A program made the translations under genes and the position numbers. 64,000 nt of DNA, from the NCBI GenBank assembly GCA_949130495.1, contig OX422213.1, positions 55,375,284 through 55,439,283 on the forward strand. The letters run 5' to 3'. Origin of the DNA: Sambucus nigra. Lineage: Eukaryota; Streptophyta; Magnoliopsida; Dipsacales; Adoxaceae. Below are positions 60,265 through 64,000 of the stretch, in pieces. The notes below the pieces were generated by a model. It was not told the origin of the DNA. It did no database searches and worked only from the letters and a program-made list of their open reading frames with translations. Position 1 is the first letter of the stretch, and each line of letters starts with the position of its first letter.

Positions 60265-60700
60265 ATGATAAAAACCTAGGGTTGAGAGAATTCTCAAAGC
60301 CTCTGACTAGAAAGGCCTACTCGTGGCATTCTTATCTGGCACCAAACAACATTCCCAATTGGGAGGAAATGCAAAAGCAGTTCCTCCAAAAATAATTTGT
60401 AGCAGAGGATGAGTTCACTTTGAGTAATTTGGATTCAGTGGTGAGGAGATGATGAAGTACATCAAGTGCTTTTGAGAGAGGTCTCTAGACGTTCACCAGG
60501 AGACCAAAGAGGCTAGTCTGTTGCAGGTTTGTGTAGAAGGTTTTCTCAAAGAATAAAAGATCCATTTGATCAATAAGAAGTGAGAAGACATGTTCAAGGA
60601 TTTTACTATATCAATAAGGTATATTACGATGATTATAAAGCGAAAAGCACAGAGTTGGAGAGCTTGGACGGTCCATCAGTAAGGATGGTTCCAGGGTGCT
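60265..60700 (+). pseudogene. Tat/Ogre-like gag fragment, out of order
   Basis: LREFSKPLTRKAYSWHSYL, then IPNWEEMQKQFLQK, FVAEDEFTLSNL and LDVHQETKEASLLQVCVEGF, in shifting frames. This is the gag capsid pattern (L-x-x-F-x-x-x-L-x-x-x-A-x-x-W). It lies downstream of RT, whereas gag precedes pol in an intact element. Confidence 0.68.
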
Positions 60701-61138
60701 CGTAGACAAACTCTCAACTATGTTGTTAATAGTCCTAAGGGAAAGAAGGGTGGCCAAGGTAAATAAAAGAATGGGGAGGTGGGGAAAAAGAAGTTTGGAG
60801 GTGATGTACATCCTTCATTACTATATATATTGTAAGAATATTTGGATTTCTATCGTACACTTGTGTGATAAGGAGCGGTACGAGTACCAAATATACTCGA
60901 GAAATCACCCACATCAGTAGATAGGATTAATGCAAAGTTTTGAGAGTTGTACCAGAGAGTTCGACACTCAATAAAGTATTTTGATTATTTGTGAAAGATA
61001 ATAAATGAGAAAGTTGTTAGTGGTACTATTCAAATACAACCCTTGGATGTCAATGAGAATCCATTATCGGCCCACCAATATAAGTTCATAAATATGGTTA
61101 TTTCTCGTGATTTAGAATAAATGATGAAGTTTGTGGAA
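60701..61138. other. Unassigned stretch between Tat remnant and Helitron
   Basis: Likely continuation of decayed Tat gag at first (Gly/Lys-rich frame near 60720-60800), then AT-rich DNA with no recognised signal. Confidence 0.4.
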
Positions 61139-63517
61139 TCTCTATATACTATAAAATGCAAAACAAGGCACTTATGAGCATTTAATATTCCTCCTTATTG
61201 AGAGTGTCCATGTGGCACTCTATATTTTAATCACTATCTAATAACATAATATAATTTTAGTGTCTCTTTAGAGAGTATTGACACGTGTCTTGCATTTAAT
61301 GTTATTTTAAAAGAAGACCATTTATTTACAACTGTTTTGCATTTAATGTTGTTTTAAAAGAAGACCCGTTCATTTACAAGAAGCTTTCCATGTCTCCTCA
61401 AATTATCCTCCTTTTCCCAAATAATTCGACTGATTCTTCCTCTCCATTCTATGCATTCGTATCTTCTATATATTTTAAAAGTCTTTTACCATTCTGGTCA
61501 TTCACCATCCCCTCTTAAATTTTCGTTATTTAGATTTCCAAGAGTTCCTCTTAAATTTTCGTTCTTTAGATTTCCAAGAGTTTAGCCTCTTTGATTTCCA
61601 AGTTATAATTTCTTCTTATATATACACACATAAGCGAGCCCTTAGTATGGATTCAAAGATAAAGAGAGGAGTGATTTAACATTTGCCAAAATGAAAATCA
61701 TAGTTTTAATAAGTATAATTCTATCAACATCACAGTGGACTTTAATGTTCCAACACTAATGCCTATCTCTGGCAAGGACAAAAATGGTGAGTCTAAGATT
61801 CCCTTTTTTCCTTATTCTTGCCATGCCACCTCTAATTCTTATACTCACTATATGTATAGTCATCGATTATATTTGAACTCCAATATGTAGACTGTTTCTT
61901 ACTTTTTTTTTAAAAAAAATCTTCCTTTATTTACAACCTGATTGACTTAACATTTTATTCCTCGGATATTTGACGCCATCCATTTAAATTCTTACTTTAA
62001 AGCTATCAAGAAACTTAAAATATTAACTCTTTGTGAAGTTGTGAACCCTACCACACCGAATTGAGATTTGGGTATTCCAAGTCGTCACATGGAGTCTTCT
62101 AGAACGTGTCACCCGAGGCCAGCCATACCAGTAACAAAGAGTTAATATAAAATCAAAAGAGTTTAGCCTCTTTGACTGTACATTTCTTGATTTATTCTAT
62201 ACGAAAAAGGTATGATTTTTCTCCAAATGTATCGTTAATAACTCAATGTGATTCATCTTTGTAGGTAGTATTTTAGTTGTAAAGTAATGGTGTGATGGGT
62301 TGATGCTCATTATTACATGCCCCAAATTTGTCATGCTTATATAAATCTAATAAATTGGCGGGTAGAGGAATTAAATGCAATTTAGTTTTGGGCATGACTT
62401 TACGAACATAACAAAATATAGTTTTTAATTCAGTACTCTTTCTATGGTCTTACAATTGTGATAACATTTGTCGTTGTTTAAGGCTTACGAGTTTTCTTTT
62501 TATTAAAATACGCAGGAACATAATTAAGATTTGAATTAATTTGTTTATGTAGATGTTGATATTGCCAAAATTTCATTGAAATTCTTATTATTGTCCCGTG
62601 CCATTCAACAAGGAAGATTATAAAGGTAACTTGGTGTATGAAGATCTTTACTCTTATCTTTAGATCACATAAAATACTATCAACACTTTTTGAATAGCTA
62701 TTTCTTAAAGACTCTAATTTTTTTTATTTAGATCCCTCTTTATAGCGTTAGATTGATGAAGCATGGTGTAGGTAGCAGTGTACCAAAGAAATCATAAACT
62801 TTTGAGGTAATTGCTTTGATGGGTAATCAATTCAAAATTATTTTTTCTTTTTTATTGTAATTAGTATTTGATTTTACTAACTACATTGTTTTGCTGAAAA
62901 CCTATTTATTTGTTAATTTTATCTCTTAGTAATTTGAATGAATTGTTACGGAATGTTTAGATTATTTTTTTCATTACAAATGAGATAAATTTGTATGTAC
63001 CTTATTGGAACTATTTTTTGGATCAGATTATTGTGAATGACATTATGTTTGGGATGTTAATGAAATTTTACATGGTGCCATATCATTTTGAAGTTTAAAT
63101 CAATTTGTGCTTACCTTTTAAGACTATATTTCAATTCAAAATTGTGTGATGCGTGTAATGAGTTCTATAAAAAAGTAGAGTTTTCTAAAACACCATAAAT
63201 TTTAAATGTTAACATTGCTGTATAAAAATATTTTTTTCTTATAATAATTTGTATTTCTATTTATAGAACACCCTTTGAAAACAAAATTTATATAAAGAAA
63301 TGAAATTCTAAACTACAGTTTTTGTTGAAAACTACTTTATAAAAATATAATTTTTATATATAATAAAATATTTTATACTTATCTTTATAAAATTAGGTTT
63401 TATTAAAAAAATATAAAAATTGTTAACGCTATAGTTTTATAAAAAAGATTATATATTTATATTTTTATACAAATAGTATTGTTTAAAAGAAATAATTTAT
63501 ATTTATAAACAGTCTTT

Positions 63518-63598
<81 letters not shown>

Positions 63599-63896
63599 TG
63601 TGTGTGGTGTGTGTGTGATCTATTCATTTTTTTAATTCTCCTTACTTCATCGTTAAATTTCTCCTTTTGCATTGTAATTTTACAAGCAAGTATTTGTTTG
63701 GCATCAAATATTCAATTATTGAAATACATATATTCATTTTCCTTCAATTTTTCCGTATTAATAATACGTATCACCCAATTGTGATATAGGTCTTTTAACG
63801 TTATATATTTTACATCTATTTTTGTAAGTATGTTTGTATTGCATTATATAATAAGAATTACAAAGCACCCGCACATCGCGCGAGGTTAAAAACTAG
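61139..63896 (+). mobile_element. Non-autonomous Helitron (2.76 kb)
   Basis: Starts A|TCTCTATATACTATAAAATG and ends GCACCCGCACATCGCGCG...AAAACTAG|T, i.e. a 5' TC, a GC-rich imperfect hairpin shortly before CTAG, and insertion between A and T. These are standard plant Helitron ends. No RepHel frame. Internal tandem repeats: a 47-base period (units at 61290 and 61337) and a 36-base period (61511 and 61547). The segment GAGTTTAGCCTCTTTGA occurs at about 61579 and 62159. An ATG at 61691 opens a 20-codon hydrophobic peptide (MKIIVLISIILSTSQW) behind a TATA-like stretch, possibly the start of a captured secreted-protein gene; evidence for that is weak. Confidence 0.78.
63522..63620. repeat. (TA)n(TG)n compound microsatellite
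   Basis: TA run followed by TG run near the Helitron 3' end. The Val-Cys repeat frame read across it is not a gene. The composition mirrors the microsatellite at 142-194. Confidence 0.95.
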
Positions 63897-64000
63897 TGGG
63901 AATAAAATCACTAAACATGTGATAATTGGATGCTTGGATTGAGCAATGAAGATCATAAATGTGAATGGGATGAAGAGTTAAAAATAGAGGAAGGAAATGT
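63897..64000. other. Flank beyond the Helitron
   Basis: About 100 bases of AT-rich DNA with no recognised feature. Confidence 0.5.

Noticed and set aside
63560..63784. Val-Cys repeat frame
   Set aside because: Translation of a TG microsatellite.

Overview
The window is plant nuclear DNA, most likely from a eudicot. It is AT-rich and almost wholly made of nested transposable elements. I found no intact host gene, tRNA, rRNA or CRISPR array. The plant assignment rests on chromodomain-bearing Ty3 retrotransposons of Tekay/Del type with 2.8-3 kb LTRs and an initiator-Met primer site, Tat-type Ty3 remnants, a CACTA transposon, Helitron termini, and captured exon fragments resembling the plant proteins RHL1 and myosin XI. 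The species cannot be told.

Layout. (1) 1-6234, + strand: a non-coding LTR element (LARD-like, 'D') with the end of its 5' LTR, primer site, about 3.9 kb interior without an open frame, polypurine tract and a truncated 3' LTR. (2) 6235-8998: a minus-strand Helitron-like segment with a clear 5' terminus at 8998. (3) 9031-34831, minus strand: a tandem Tekay-type array. Element A (3' LTR 9031-11053, interior 11054-27908) shares LTR 27909-30917 with element C (interior 30918-34831, cut in gag). A is split by a younger complete element B (12618-23019, 5-bp target duplication TTTGC, LTRs about 2% diverged) and by a solo LTR (23622-25189, duplication GCTGC). (4) 34836-35742 and 59268-60700, + strand: decayed Tat/Ogre-like gag, protease and reverse transcriptase pieces. 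(5) 35743-59261: a probable solo LTR that is itself split by a 21.4-kb CACTA element (36104-57551). The CACTA holds a Helitron ending at 50472, a Copia-like solo LTR (53680-55335, duplication CAAGA), an RHL1 fragment, a myosin XI exon and other exon-like patches. (6) 61139-63896: a non-autonomous Helitron.

How the parts relate. Only B keeps a nearly complete gag-pol with intact RT, RNase H and integrase active sites, but nonsense codons and frameshifts interrupt it. D shares primer site, tract-proximal motif, LTR ends and a downstream LTR block with A/B/C, so D could have been mobilised by their proteins. Insertion order can be read directly: the A/C array came first, then B and the GCTGC solo LTR into A. 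Separately, a solo LTR entered the Tat remnant, the CACTA entered that LTR, and a Helitron and a Copia LTR are now found inside the CACTA.

The most interesting signal is one that no feature class names. Four unrelated LTR families here each carry a cluster of short CpG-containing palindromes (GATC/CGATCG, GTCGACCGGTC, CGTTCGAACG) just upstream of the likely TATA box. Coordinates, motif reads and difference counts were made by eye.
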